Below, in pieces: positions 38,007 to 47,171 of a stretch of 64,000 nt of DNA. Source of the stretch: Thalassolituus hydrocarboniclasticus (GTDB lineage: Bacteria; Pseudomonadota; Gammaproteobacteria; Pseudomonadales; Oceanobacteraceae); the NCBI RefSeq assembly GCF_025345565.1, contig NZ_CP054475.1, forward strand, positions 2,510,448 through 2,574,447. The letters run 5' to 3'. A program made the translations under genes and the position numbers. The notes under the pieces are model-generated. The model did not search any database, was not told where the DNA came from, and saw nothing but the letters and a program-made list of their open reading frames with translations. Numbering within the stretch: the stretch's first letter is position 1; every line of letters begins with the position of its first letter.

Positions 38007-38037
38007 AAAAAAGCCGCTCAATGAGCGGCTTTTTTAT
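38007..38037. terminator. Bidirectional terminator between diguanylate cyclase and rluB
   Basis: AAGCCGCTC, AAT loop, GAGCGGCTT with an A-run before and T-run after; serves both converging genes. Confidence 0.9.
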
Positions 38038-38065
38038 GGCTGAGCAATACAGCGAATACAGAGGT

Positions 38066-38935
38066 TCAGTCGATCTTTTTCTTCTGGCGCGGTTTCGGCG
38101 CAGAGGTTTTACGCGCAGTCGCCTGCTGACGGATTTTCTGACGTTTGGCCACCCGCTGGAACTGCTCTTTCTCACGGCCAACCATGCGTTTGGTCTGCTT
38201 ACGTTCGATGCCAACCAGATCCGCCAGATCGTTTACTTCGCGCTGCCCCAGCTCCACCCAGGTACCGACAGGTACGTTAGACGGCATAAAGATACAGCCA
38301 TAACGTACGCGTTTAAGGCGGCTCACGGCGATGCCCTGGCTCTCCCACAGACGGCGGACTTCGCGGTTTTTACCTTCCATCAGCACAACGTGGAACCATT
38401 TGTTCTGGCCTTCACCATCAAAGAATTTCACGTCGGTAAAACGCGCGATGCCATCGTCCAGCATCACCCCTTCTTTGAGGCGTTCGATCATGGCTTCATC
38501 GACGTCACCGCGCACACGCACCGCATATTCACGGTCAACACCGGAGGACGGATGCATCAGCTTGTTGGCCAGCTCACCATCGGTGGTGAACAGCAGCAGA
38601 CCACTGGTATTGATGTCCAGACGGCCGATATTTACCCAGCGCTCGCCTTTGGTTTTCGGCAGGTGATCAAACACCGTTGGCCGGCCTTCCGGATCTTTCA
38701 GCGTGCAGACTTCACCCACTGGCTTGTTATAGGCCAGTACGCGGCGTGAGCGGCCGGCGTCTTCCAGTTTGATCTGGCGGCCATCGACGCGCACATCGTC
38801 GTAGCGGCTGGCACGGTCGCCGAGTTTGGCGGTTACGCCGTTAACACTGACACGGCCTTCACCGATCCAGCGTTCGACTTCACGACGGGAAGCCACACCA
38901 GCCAGCGCCAGCAATTTTTGGATACGTTCATTCAT
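38066..38935 (-). CDS. rluB: 23S rRNA pseudouridine 2605 synthase
   Basis: 289 residues. N-terminal S4 domain ([24 protein letters not shown]), then the pseudouridine synthase core with catalytic Asp107 in [13 protein letters not shown]. The C-terminal tail is strongly basic ([25 protein letters not shown]). RluB rather than RluE/RsuA is suggested by the S4 domain, length and linkage to scpB. Modifies helix 89 of 23S rRNA. Confidence 0.93.
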   Translation of the reverse strand: MNERIQKLLALAGVASRREVERWIGEGRVSVNGVTAKLGDRASRYDDVRVDGRQIKLEDAGRSRRVLAYNKPVGEVCTLKDPEGRPTVFDHLPKTKGERWVNIGRLDINTSGLLLFTTDGELANKLMHPSSGVDREYAVRVRGDVDEAMIERLKEGVMLDDGIARFTDVKFFDGEGQNKWFHVVLMEGKNREVRRLWESQGIAVSRLKRVRYGCIFMPSNVPVGTWVELGQREVNDLADLVGIERKQTKRMVGREKEQFQRVAKRQKIRQQATARKTSAPKPRQKKKID

Positions 38936-38938
38936 AAT

Positions 38939-40021
38939 TTATCGGTCTTCTTCATCTGCAGCTGTGTCAGGGGCATCCGGCCGCACCGTGTCAGGGGTTT
39001 GGTTAAATAAACTCGGAACATCCTGAGTCCGTTGAACGGCAATATCGTCAGCGTCATCGCCGTACTCTTCGCCATCAGTTTGTGTGTGTTCTGTTGCTTC
39101 GTGAACGTCAGCGTCTTCGTTCACGCTCTCTTCTTCAGCCTGCTCAGATTCTTCTGAATCAGGCTCTTTGCTGTCAGTCTCAACCTCAGCTGATTCTGCC
39201 GCCTGCTCTTCTTCAACGGCTTTCTGTTCCAGCCGCTGCAGCAGATCGCCAATGCTGCGTTTTTTCGGTTCGCCGTCATTATCCGCTTCGTCGCCGTCGT
39301 CGTCATCCCGTGCGAACAGATTACTTTCTACCCGCGCGACAATATCAGCCGCTTTTGCCAGATCTTCTTCGGTGGCAGCCAGTACATCGGCACCACGCTG
39401 GGCCACTTCTTCATCGCTGCGGAATTCAAAATCTTTCGCCGGTTCTTTACGTGCTTCGGCATCATCGCCCAGTTCCAGCTTGCGGTTGGCGTCATCCAGT
39501 TCGCGGATTTCACCCAGACTCGGCAGGTCTTCGAGACTTTTTAAACCAAAGTAATCAAGAAACTCGCGCGTGGTGGCGTACATCGACGGCCGCCCCGGCA
39601 CATCACGATAGCCCACAACCCGCACCCACTCACGCTCGAGCAGGGTTTTCATAATACTGGAACTGACCACCACGCCGCGCACATCTTCGATATCGCCGCG
39701 GGTAATGGGCTGGCGATAGGCAATCAACGCCAGGGTTTCCAGCAATGCGCGCGAATAACGCTGTGGCCGTTCATCCCACAGGCGTGCCACCCAGGGCGCC
39801 ACTTCGGTGCGAACCTGCAGGCGGTAGCCGGAGGCGACTTCGACCAGTTCAATACCGCGCCCGAGCAGGTCCTGCTGCAATTCCGTCAGGGCAGCTTTCA
39901 GGGCTGACGGCAGCGGAATCTGATCTTCATCGAACAGACTCTGCATCCGTTCGAGCGACAGCGGGCCGCCTGCCGCCATCAGTGCTGCTTCAAGAATGTT
40001 TTTTAACGCTGGCTGTGTCAT
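38939..40021 (-). CDS. scpB: Segregation and condensation protein B, acidic tail
   Basis: 360 residues. The first 185 hold the two winged-helix domains: ALIAYRQPITRGDIEDVRGV and TTREFLDYFGLKSLEDLPSLGE. The remaining 170 are low-complexity and rich in Glu, Asp and Ser, with no known domain; many ScpB proteins end near residue 200-250. ScpB dimers bind ScpA and SMC to compact the chromosome. It is 3 bases upstream of rluB and overlaps scpA by 4. Confidence 0.93.
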   Translation of the reverse strand: MTQPALKNILEAALMAAGGPLSLERMQSLFDEDQIPLPSALKAALTELQQDLLGRGIELVEVASGYRLQVRTEVAPWVARLWDERPQRYSRALLETLALIAYRQPITRGDIEDVRGVVVSSSIMKTLLEREWVRVVGYRDVPGRPSMYATTREFLDYFGLKSLEDLPSLGEIRELDDANRKLELGDDAEARKEPAKDFEFRSDEEVAQRGADVLAATEEDLAKAADIVARVESNLFARDDDDGDEADNDGEPKKRSIGDLLQRLEQKAVEEEQAAESAEVETDSKEPDSEESEQAEEESVNEDADVHEATEHTQTDGEEYGDDADDIAVQRTQDVPSLFNQTPDTVRPDAPDTAADEEDR

Positions 40022-40959
40022 GCCTCATCCCCGCGGCCAAATTCTTCATACGCCGGTCCGCCGGCAGCACGCTGCTCGCGTACGCGCAAATGAATCGGAC
40101 CAAAGGTGTCCTGCTGGACGATATCAATCAGTGACTCTTTAACCAGCTCCAGAATGGCCAGAAAGGTCACCACCACGCCCAGCTTGCCTTCGCTGGGATC
40201 AAACAAGGCGCGGAACGACATAAAGTGCCCTGCCTGCAGTCGCCCGAGAACATCACTCATACGCTCTCGGGTCGACAATTGCTCACGCTGAATTTCGTGA
40301 TGCTCAAAACGCTCAGCGCGGCGTAATACTGCGGCAAAGGCCAGCATCAGCTCACGCATTTCTACTTCCGGATGCACCCGCTCCTGAATGCGGTCGGGTG
40401 CATCTACTTCCGGCAGGAAGATATCGCGCTCCAGCCGTGGTAATTCGTCGAGGTTTTCGGCGGCTGTTTTAAAGCGTTCATATTCCTGCAAACGGCGCAG
40501 CAATTCCGCCCGCGGATCGTCTTCTTCTTCGTCACTGCCGTCTTCGCGGTTACGCGGCAACAGCACACGGCTTTTAATTTCCGCCAGCATCGCCGCCATC
40601 ACCAGATATTCCCCGGCCAGCTCCAGCTGCATGGCCTGCATCATGTCGATGTATTCGATGTACTGGTCAACAATCTCAGAGACATTCACTTCGAGAATAT
40701 CGAGGTTCTGCTTGCGGATCAGATACAGCAGTAAATCCAGCGGCCCTTCGAACTGCTCAAGGATCACTTCCAGCGCATCCGGCGGAATATACAGATCCAG
40801 TGGCAGCTGGGTCATCGGCTGCCCCTGCACCAGTGCAAACGGCATTTCCTGCTGGCCGGTCTTTACCCGCATGCTGGCTTTCGCCAGATCGGGTACCGGC
40901 GCGGCCGTCGCGTCTGCGGCCGGCTCTGAGGAATGATCAGTAACGTCCTGTGTGCTCAT
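40018..40959 (-). CDS. scpA: Segregation and condensation protein A (kleisin)
   Basis: 313 residues. Core begins near 65 with FEGPLDLLLYLIRKQNLDILEVNVSEI, the highly conserved kleisin N-terminal helix, and closes with the winged-helix region VVTFLAILELVKESLIDI. Residues 1-50 are an Ala/Pro-rich extension. Bridges the SMC heads together with ScpB. Overlaps both the tryptophanyl-tRNA synthetase upstream and scpB downstream by 4 bases, so the three are co-translated. Confidence 0.94.
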   Translation of the reverse strand: MSTQDVTDHSSEPAADATAAPVPDLAKASMRVKTGQQEMPFALVQGQPMTQLPLDLYIPPDALEVILEQFEGPLDLLLYLIRKQNLDILEVNVSEIVDQYIEYIDMMQAMQLELAGEYLVMAAMLAEIKSRVLLPRNREDGSDEEEDDPRAELLRRLQEYERFKTAAENLDELPRLERDIFLPEVDAPDRIQERVHPEVEMRELMLAFAAVLRRAERFEHHEIQREQLSTRERMSDVLGRLQAGHFMSFRALFDPSEGKLGVVVTFLAILELVKESLIDIVQQDTFGPIHLRVREQRAAGGPAYEEFGRGDEA

Positions 40960-42170
40960 CGGTAACCCAGCCCCATTGCTTCACGCACATCAGCCATAGT
41001 ACTGCGCACGGCATCCCGCGCACGCTCACTGCCTTCGGTCAGAATGCGCGTCAGCAGTTCCGGGTTTTCTTCAAACTGCTGCGCACGCTCACGGATCGGC
41101 GCCTGTTCCGCAATGATGGCATCGGTCACCGGTTGCTTACATTCAAGGCAACCCCAGGCCGCGCTGCGGCAGTTGGTCTGCACCCGCTCGCAGGTTGCCT
41201 CATCGGAATAGATTTTATGAAAATGCCAGACCGGGCATTTTTCCGGATCACCGGCATCACTCAGGCGAATACGCGCCGGGTCGGTCTGCATGCTGCGCAC
41301 CTTTTTTACCACGTCATCAGGCTCGGCCCGCAGCGGAATCATATTGCTGTACGACTTGGACATTTTCTGACCATCAAGGCCCGGCATACGCGCTTCACTG
41401 GTCAGCAGCGCCCGCGGTTCAGTCAGAATATTTTTCCCGGTTCCTTCCAGATACCCCAGCAGTCGCTCTTTATCGGCCAGTGTCAGATTGCTTTGCTCTT
41501 TCACCAGCGCCTGCGCGGTTTGCAGGGCCTCAACATCGCCATGACTGATATAAGCAGTGCGCATCTGCTGATACAGCGCAGAGGTTTTTTTACCCAGTTT
41601 TTTTACCGCGGCCAGTGCGTTGGCTTCAAAGCCGGGTTCACGACCATAAAGATGATTAAAACGGCGGGCGATGTCGCGGGCGATTTCAATATGCACTTCC
41701 TGATCACCACCAACCGGCACCAGACCGGCGCGGTAAGCCAGAATATCGGCACTCTGCAGCAGCGGGTAACCGAGAAAACCATAGGTGCTGAGGTTTTTAT
41801 CCTGCAGCTTTTCCTGCTGGTCTTTATAGCCGGGCACCCGTTCCAGCCAGGACGTTGGTGTAATCATCGACAACAGCAGATGCAACTCCGCCAGCTCCGG
41901 CACCTGACTCTGCACAAACAGGGTCGTCGAGCCGGGATTTACTCCGGCGGCGAGCCAATCAATCAGCAGATTGCGGCTTGAGCGGCGCACACCGGTCGCG
42001 GTTTCGTAATCGGTGCTCAGCGCATGCCAGTCAGCAATAAAAAAGAAGCACTCAAACTCATGCTGCAGTTTTACCCAGTTTTTCAGCACACCATGATAAT
42101 GACCAAGATGTAACTGACCGGTCGGGCGCATGCCCGATACCACCCGCCTCTGCGGATCGACGCTGCTCAC
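40956..42170 (-). CDS. trpS: Tryptophanyl-tRNA synthetase, iron-sulfur-motif type
   Basis: 404 residues from a GTG start with GAGG upstream. Class I signatures: GQLHLGHYHG (HIGH-like) and DGQKMSKSYSN (KMSKS). Near the anticodon-binding region is a four-cysteine pattern C-x21-C-x6-C-x2-C (from EKCPVW to CLECKQ), close to the [4Fe-4S] site of Thermotoga maritima TrpRS. This longer type is the one linked to scpA in Pseudomonas relatives. A second, shorter TrpRS gene lies directly upstream, so one may be redundant, specialised or resistance-related. Overlaps scpA by 4 bases. Confidence 0.92.
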   Translation of the reverse strand: MSSVDPQRRVVSGMRPTGQLHLGHYHGVLKNWVKLQHEFECFFFIADWHALSTDYETATGVRRSSRNLLIDWLAAGVNPGSTTLFVQSQVPELAELHLLLSMITPTSWLERVPGYKDQQEKLQDKNLSTYGFLGYPLLQSADILAYRAGLVPVGGDQEVHIEIARDIARRFNHLYGREPGFEANALAAVKKLGKKTSALYQQMRTAYISHGDVEALQTAQALVKEQSNLTLADKERLLGYLEGTGKNILTEPRALLTSEARMPGLDGQKMSKSYSNMIPLRAEPDDVVKKVRSMQTDPARIRLSDAGDPEKCPVWHFHKIYSDEATCERVQTNCRSAAWGCLECKQPVTDAIIAEQAPIRERAQQFEENPELLTRILTEGSERARDAVRSTMADVREAMGLGYR

Positions 42171-42204
42171 AGGGAATGCCTCTCAGTGCTGTCGTTCACA
42201 GATA

Positions 42205-43221
42205 TCAGGCCAGCTTAAAGATGCCAACGGCTTCACGTACCTGCTCCAGCAGCGGCTGGCTGATGGCACGGGCCTTGGCAGCACCTTTCTGCAGCTCGGC
42301 TTCGATATCGGCCGGGCGGGCCAGCAGATCGTTGTAGCGTTCACGCGCTTCGCCGATTTCAGCGTTAATCAGGGCAAACAACTGCTTCTTGGCATCGCCC
42401 CAACCAATACCATCAGCAAATGCCTGACGCATTTCAGCGCTCTGCTCTGCTGTGGCAAATGCCTGCCAGATCTGGAATACGGTCGAGGAATCCGGATCTT
42501 TTGGCTCACCCGGTTCCAGCAGGTTGGTTTTGATTTTGTTGATGTGCTTCTGCAGCTGCTTCTCGGTTAAAAACAGCGGAATGGTGTTGCCGTAGCTCTT
42601 ACTCATTTTACGGCCATCCAGCCCCTGCAGTACCGACACCTGATCATCAACCTGATAATCCGGCAGGCTCAGTAACGGCTCTTTTTTGCAGTAGATATGG
42701 TTAAAACGGCCGGCGATATCGCGCGCCATTTCAACGTGCTGAATCTGATCTTTACCGACCGGTACTTTGTTGGCGTTAAACATCAGAATATCGGCGGCCA
42801 TTAATACCGGGTAGCTGAACAGACCCATGGTGATGGCTTTGTCGGCGTCTTCGTTTTCGGCCAGATTAGCATCCACCGCAGCTTTGTAGGCATGGGCGCG
42901 GTTCATCAGGCCTTTGGCGCAGACACAGTTCAGAATCCAGCTCAGTTCCGGAATTTCACGGATATCCGACTGGCGGTAGAACACAGAATTATCGGTATCC
43001 AGACCCAGTGCCAGCCAGGTGGCGGCAATTTCCATGGTCGACTGATGCACCGCCGCCGGGTCCTGACACTTGATCAGGGCATGGTAATCGGCGAGGAAAT
43101 AAAACGTATCGTTAGCCTGATCCTGGCTGGCGGCAATGGCCGGACGGATAGCGCCAACATAGTTACCCAGATGCGGGGTGCCTGTGGTTGTAATACCGGT
43201 TAATACACGCTGCTTGCTCAT
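42205..43221 (-). CDS. trpS: Tryptophanyl-tRNA synthetase, compact bacterial type
   Basis: 338 residues starting [24 protein letters not shown], with HLGN as HIGH-like motif and [15 protein letters not shown] as KMSKS. The ATG at 43221 is preferred to the one at 43266: it has AGCAGGG just upstream and matches family N-termini. It lacks the four-cysteine motif of the neighbouring TrpRS, and the two proteins clearly differ in length and sequence, so they are paralogues of separate lineages rather than a recent duplication. It joins Trp to tRNA-Trp. Spaced 34 bases upstream of the other gene. Confidence 0.92.
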   Translation of the reverse strand: MSKQRVLTGITTTGTPHLGNYVGAIRPAIAASQDQANDTFYFLADYHALIKCQDPAAVHQSTMEIAATWLALGLDTDNSVFYRQSDIREIPELSWILNCVCAKGLMNRAHAYKAAVDANLAENEDADKAITMGLFSYPVLMAADILMFNANKVPVGKDQIQHVEMARDIAGRFNHIYCKKEPLLSLPDYQVDDQVSVLQGLDGRKMSKSYGNTIPLFLTEKQLQKHINKIKTNLLEPGEPKDPDSSTVFQIWQAFATAEQSAEMRQAFADGIGWGDAKKQLFALINAEIGEARERYNDLLARPADIEAELQKGAAKARAISQPLLEQVREAVGIFKLA

Positions 43222-43338
43222 ACTGCCCTGCTTGGTGAAATTCTGAATCTGAAAACGCGCCATCATACCGGTTTTAGCGGCGCGTTTCAGTCTCCTTAAG
43301 CACCAGTTTCAGCATCCCACCAGTCTAACGCCCAGCTC

Positions 43339-43959
43339 TCAGAGAAAATCGCTGGCGTCGCCGACGCCCTGACGCAGCACGACCGGTATTTCATCGGTCA
43401 TATCAATCACGGTGGTGGCCTCGAAGCCACAGTGACCGCCGTCAATTACCAGCTCCAGCTCATGCTCCAGCGACTGGCGGATATCGTAAGGGTCAGACAA
43501 CGGCAGCTCATCACCAGGCATGATCAGCGAGGTGGTCATCAGCGGCTCGTTCATCTCTTCCAGCAGCGCCATGGCAATCGGGTTATTGGGTACACGGATG
43601 CCGATGGTGCGCTTTTTCGGATGCATCAGAAGGCGCGGTACTTCGCGCGTGGCTTCCAGGATAAAAGTGAAAGCACCGGGCGTGTGTGCTTTGAGCATGC
43701 GGTATTTGGTGTTATCCACTTTGGCAAACAGAGACAACTCGGACAGGTCGCGGCACAGCAGGGTGAAATTATGCTTCGGCGGCAATTGCCGTAAACGCTG
43801 TACCCGGTCGGTGGTTTTTTTATCGCCGATACGACAGGCCAGCGCATAGGCACAATCGGTCGGAATCACAGCCAGGCCGCCATTACGGATAATTTCTGCG
43901 GCCTGCTTGATCAGCCGCGCCTGAGGATTATCAGGGTGAATCTGGAAAAATTGGCTCAC
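43339..43959 (-). CDS. yciO: YciO-family Sua5/YrdC-like protein
   Basis: 206 residues from a GTG with an excellent AAGGAG. Features of the YrdC fold: GGLAVIPTDCAYALAC near 27-42, the basic KKTTDRVQRLRQLPPKHNFTLLC, and TIGIRVPNNPIAMALLEE. It resembles TsaC, the threonylcarbamoyl-AMP synthase, but belongs to the YciO branch, whose role is less certain and whose activity is reported as weak. Neighbour of the PHP ribonuclease, as in E. coli (yciV-yciO). Confidence 0.9.
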   Translation of the reverse strand: MSQFFQIHPDNPQARLIKQAAEIIRNGGLAVIPTDCAYALACRIGDKKTTDRVQRLRQLPPKHNFTLLCRDLSELSLFAKVDNTKYRMLKAHTPGAFTFILEATREVPRLLMHPKKRTIGIRVPNNPIAMALLEEMNEPLMTTSLIMPGDELPLSDPYDIRQSLEHELELVIDGGHCGFEATTVIDMTDEIPVVLRQGVGDASDFL

Positions 43960-44020
43960 TAAAGCTCCTTAACCCACGCACAACGGCATTCGCTATGTCA
44001 GGGAATTATGCTGTGCCCGA

Positions 44021-44869
44021 TCAGGCCCAGCTCTGCCATACAGGGGTAATATCCGCCGGAAAGGCCGGCATCACGCCCAGATCAAGTCCGAAGCGGTTCG
44101 GACCATGGAAATCGCTGCCGCAGGAACCCAGCAGCTCAAATTCACGCGCCAACACCGCCATCTGACCGCGCTGGTTGTTATCCATCTGACCATACGCCAC
44201 TTCCAGACCACGACCACCGGCCTCGACAAAGTCGGCCAGACAGGCACGCAGCTTGGTGCGGGTCATATTATAAAGATGCGCGTGGGCCATTACCGGGATA
44301 CCACCGGCCTCAATAATCCACTGCACCACGGTGGCCATTTCCGGCCAGCTGGCTTTGACATCACCGGGTTTACCGGCACCGAGGTATTTATTAAAGGCAA
44401 CGGCCATTGACGGCACCAGCCCTTTATCGATCAGATACTGGGCAAAATGCGGACGCCCCACTGATTCTCCACCGGCATAGGCCTGCACTTCCTGCAGATT
44501 AATATCGTGTTTAAGACGTTTGCCGACCCGTTCGGCAATCAGCTGGGAACGACTGCTGCGCGCTTCGGTCTGAGACTGCTCAGCGGCACGCATAGCCGCC
44601 GACTCAGGATCAAAATTAAGGCCAACAATATGAATCGTGACACCGCCCCAGATACAGGACAGCTCAATACCGGGAATCAGCCGCACGCCCAGTTCCTGCG
44701 CTGCGGCCTGCCCCTGACGATAGCCTTCGGCGGTATCGTGATCGGTGATCGCCAGGGTTTTTACGCCGCGCTCCGCCGCCCGCGCAACCAGTTCAGCCGC
44801 CGGTAATTTGCCGTCGGATGCTGTGCTGTGGCAATGAAGATCGATTTCTGAGTTCACGTGGACGCTCAC
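44021..44869 (-). CDS. rnm: PHP-domain exoribonuclease / nucleotide phosphatase (YciV, RNase AM)
   Basis: 282 residues from GTG. PHP metal motifs: IDLHCHSTASDG, ITDHDTAEGY, the His of PVMAHAHLYN, and GSDFHGPNRFG. The E. coli homologue YciV (RNase AM) trims 5' ends of rRNA and hydrolyses 3',5'-bisphosphonucleotides; the residues needed for metal binding are present. The ribosome site is weak, and a second GTG four codons later is possible. Divergent from the yciB remnant and yciI. Confidence 0.9.
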   Translation of the reverse strand: MSVHVNSEIDLHCHSTASDGKLPAAELVARAAERGVKTLAITDHDTAEGYRQGQAAAQELGVRLIPGIELSCIWGGVTIHIVGLNFDPESAAMRAAEQSQTEARSSRSQLIAERVGKRLKHDINLQEVQAYAGGESVGRPHFAQYLIDKGLVPSMAVAFNKYLGAGKPGDVKASWPEMATVVQWIIEAGGIPVMAHAHLYNMTRTKLRACLADFVEAGGRGLEVAYGQMDNNQRGQMAVLAREFELLGSCGSDFHGPNRFGLDLGVMPAFPADITPVWQSWA

Positions 44870-44922
44870 TCCCGGTTACGCCATAATCGCCCCATTGTAA
44901 TGACACTGAAGCCACTAAGCGA

Positions 44923-45126
44923 ATGAAGTTACTCCCCGGCGACCTGCCCATTGTGCTTTTTACTGGTTTATAAATGGGCACCCGGGCTGACTAACCTTCT
45001 CGCGCTCAATGTGTCGAAGATATCAGGGTCGACGTCACACTCTTCGGTTTGCCGGCTCTGACCGTCCTGTTTATTATCGGTCAGTCGCTGTTTTTATACC
45101 GCTACATGAATAATGAGGAACAGTAA
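44923..45126 (+). pseudogene. yciB: Decayed remnant of yciB (ispZ, septation/envelope protein A)
   Basis: Not an intact ORF. The left end reads MKLLPGDLPIV and, after a one-base frame change, FLLVYKW, matching the YciB N-terminus. After a second frame change the right end reads VDVTLFGLPALTVLFIIGQ followed by [13 protein letters not shown] and TAA, matching the YciB C-terminus (E. coli has VNFKVFGLTALTLIF...IYRHM). About 110 codons from the middle are missing, and the invariant Trp before the C-terminal part is Arg. The stop lies 2 bases before yciI, the normal yciB-yciI order. YciB is an inner-membrane protein linked to envelope integrity and division; here it cannot be functional. Confidence 0.8.
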
Positions 45127-45128
45127 GC

Positions 45129-45428
45129 ATGTGGTACGCCATTATCAGTCAGGACGTACCTGACAGTCTGGAAAAACGCCTGTCAGTCCGCCCTGCTCAC
45201 CTGCAGCGCCTGCAGGATTTAACCGCCGCAGGTCGCCTGTTGATTGCTGGTCCGCACCCGGCCATCGACAGTGAAGATCCTGGCAGTGCAGGTTTCACCG
45301 GCAGCCTTGTTGTGGCGGAGTTTGCTTCTCTGGCTGATGCTCAGGCCTGGGCCGATGCCGATCCTTATGTCAGTGCTGGTGTTTACCAGCAGGTAACGGT
45401 TAAGCCGTTCCGTAAAGTCCTTCCCTGA
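45129..45428 (+). CDS. yciI: YciI-like protein
   Basis: 99 residues with the YCII fold: [28 protein letters not shown], carrying the conserved His, and [14 protein letters not shown], carrying the conserved Asp, then VKPFRKVLP. Small ferredoxin-like protein; biochemical role is unestablished. AGGAACAGTAAGC before the ATG overlaps the yciB remnant, so the old gene end still supplies its ribosome site. Confidence 0.92.
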   Translation: MWYAIISQDVPDSLEKRLSVRPAHLQRLQDLTAAGRLLIAGPHPAIDSEDPGSAGFTGSLVVAEFASLADAQAWADADPYVSAGVYQQVTVKPFRKVLP

Positions 45429-45453
45429 ACGGAAAAAATAAAAGGTATTTGCT

Positions 45454-46116
45454 GTGAAAAAATTTCTGATTGCCCTCTCCCTGCTGGCCACCGCGGCTAC
45501 GGCCGCTGCTGTTGAAAAACGCTACGTTACCGACACCCTGTGGCTGCAACTGCGTTCCGGCCCCAGCCAGGAATTCCGCATTCTGAAAGCCTTACCAAGT
45601 GGTGAGCATCTGATTTTTATCGAAGAAGATGCCGAAACCGGTTACACCAAAGTGCAGACCGATAAAGGTGTGGAAGGTTACGTACTGACCCGTTTTCTGG
45701 AAATGGAACCCATTGCCAAAGAAAAATTAATTCTGGCCAACCGCGAACTGGAAAAAGTAAAAGCGGAACTGGAAACCACCAAAACCCAGCGCGCTGAATT
45801 TCAGAGCGAAGTAGAAAAACTGAAAAGTGAACGTTCAGGTCTGGGACGTGAAAACACCGACCTGGAAAAAGAACTGGAACGCATCAAAAGTATTTCTGCC
45901 AACGCTCTGGCGCTGGATGAAAAATCGAAAAAGCTGACCATGCGTAATCAGGAACTGGAAATTCAGGTAGAAGCGCTGACGGCTGAAAATGCCCAGCTGC
46001 AGGATAACCGTCAGCAGACCTTTATTCTGTACGGTGGCGCGCTGGTGATTATCGGTATTCTGGCGGGTCTGATTTTGCCGTCTCTGCGAGGCAAACGCAG
46101 CAGCGGCTGGTCCTGA
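45454..46116 (+). CDS. YgiM-like SH3-domain protein with signal peptide and C-terminal membrane anchor
   Basis: 220 residues from GTG. Signal peptide 1-20 (KKFLIALSLLATAATAAA), bacterial SH3 domain about 23-85 (LWLQLRSGPSQEFRILKALPSGEHL...VEGYVLTRFL), a coiled coil of about 100 residues rich in Glu and Lys, and a C-terminal membrane span (FILYGGALVIIGILAGLILP) followed by a basic end. This layout is that of the TIGR04211/YgiM family in gammaproteobacteria, probably anchored in the inner membrane with the SH3 domain in the periplasm. Function unknown, possibly peptidoglycan binding. Confidence 0.88.
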   Translation: MKKFLIALSLLATAATAAAVEKRYVTDTLWLQLRSGPSQEFRILKALPSGEHLIFIEEDAETGYTKVQTDKGVEGYVLTRFLEMEPIAKEKLILANRELEKVKAELETTKTQRAEFQSEVEKLKSERSGLGRENTDLEKELERIKSISANALALDEKSKKLTMRNQELEIQVEALTAENAQLQDNRQQTFILYGGALVIIGILAGLILPSLRGKRSSGWS

Positions 46117-46133
46117 GGCTCTGCCTCAATAAT

Positions 46134-46164
46134 AAAAAAGGGAGCTTTGTGCTCCCTTTTTTTG
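46134..46164. terminator. Terminator after the SH3-domain gene
   Basis: AAAAAGGGAGC, loop TTTGT, GCTCCC then seven T. The A-run on the other side lets it also serve the converging SelW-like gene. Confidence 0.9.
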
Positions 46165-46191
46165 TGCGTGTGCCGACCGACGTGCCGGACG

Positions 46192-46482
46192 CTATTCCGC
46201 TCCGGCCTCCAGATCGCAATGCCCGAGCGATGCATCCGGGGCAATGCAGTCGCGCAACAGGCGCTTCAGCTCGGCAATTTCCGGAAAACCGCCCTGCTCT
46301 TTACGATCCCACAGACACTGATCATTGGCCCAGACCTGAAACTGCCCGGATTCGCCAACCACCAGTTCGATGGCTGCAAGCTTGCCGTGAAAGGTCGAAA
46401 ACAGCTCCTGCGCATACCAGCCAGAACGCAAAGCCCATTTACAGCCTTCACAAAATACGATTCTTACTTTAGCTTTAGCCAA
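46192..46482 (-). CDS. SelT/SelW/SelH (Rdx) family redox protein
   Basis: 96 residues. CxxC in IVFCEGCKWALRSGWYAQEL near 9-28, followed by VWANDQCLWDRKEQGGFPEIAELKRLLRD, the usual end of Rdx proteins. Thioredoxin-like fold with Cys in place of selenocysteine; partners unknown. The first codon is TTG, with AGG six bases upstream; no ATG is in frame. Confidence 0.88.
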   Translation of the reverse strand: MAKAKVRIVFCEGCKWALRSGWYAQELFSTFHGKLAAIELVVGESGQFQVWANDQCLWDRKEQGGFPEIAELKRLLRDCIAPDASLGHCDLEAGAE

Positions 46483-46555
46483 AAGCCTGACCCCATATGA
46501 ACCATTTAACGAATTCCGGCACTAAACCGGAGACTTTTTCCTGCGGAGATGATTA

Positions 46556-47164
46556 ATGCAACGTCTGATAAAAACAACCCTGCAAAGCGCCGCCCTGAGC
46601 TTGTCTGTCTTACTCGCACCGCTAAGCCTGCACGCAGCAGAAGCCGCTGACAGTGTTCATGTACTGATGAAAACCAGCGCCGGTGATATCGAACTGGAGC
46701 TGGACCGCAGCAAAGCGCCGATCAGTGTCGACAATTTTTTAACCTACGTTGAAAGCAAGCACTACGACGGCACGGTTTTTCACCGCGTGATCCGTGACTT
46801 TATGATCCAGGGCGGTGGTTTCGGTGCCGATATGCGCCAGAAAGCCACACTGCCACCGATTAAAAATGAAGCAGAAAATGGCCTGAAAAATACCCGCGGC
46901 AGCATTGCCATGGCGCGTACCAGCGTTATCGACAGCGCCACCAGCCAGTTTTTTATTAATGTGAAAGACAACAGCTTCCTTGATCACGGTGCGCGGGATT
47001 TCGGTTATGCCGTTTTCGGTAAGGTCGTGAAAGGCATGGATGTGGTTGACAGTATTGCCACCAGCCCAACCGGTGCCCGCGATATTCCGCGCGAGACCAT
47101 CCTGATTGAATCCGTCAGCGTGATCAGCGACGACAATACAGCGGAAGCGGCAGAAGCTCAGTAA
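46556..47164 (+). CDS. ppiA: Periplasmic cyclophilin-type peptidyl-prolyl isomerase
   Basis: 202 residues. Signal peptide 1-28 ([14 protein letters not shown]), then the cyclophilin core: [40 protein letters not shown] with the catalytic Arg, and [21 protein letters not shown]. Exported, so it is the PpiA-type helper of periplasmic protein folding. Preceded by a TGCGGAG site. Confidence 0.93.
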   Translation: MQRLIKTTLQSAALSLSVLLAPLSLHAAEAADSVHVLMKTSAGDIELELDRSKAPISVDNFLTYVESKHYDGTVFHRVIRDFMIQGGGFGADMRQKATLPPIKNEAENGLKNTRGSIAMARTSVIDSATSQFFINVKDNSFLDHGARDFGYAVFGKVVKGMDVVDSIATSPTGARDIPRETILIESVSVISDDNTAEAAEAQ

Positions 47165-47171
47165 GGCCTGA

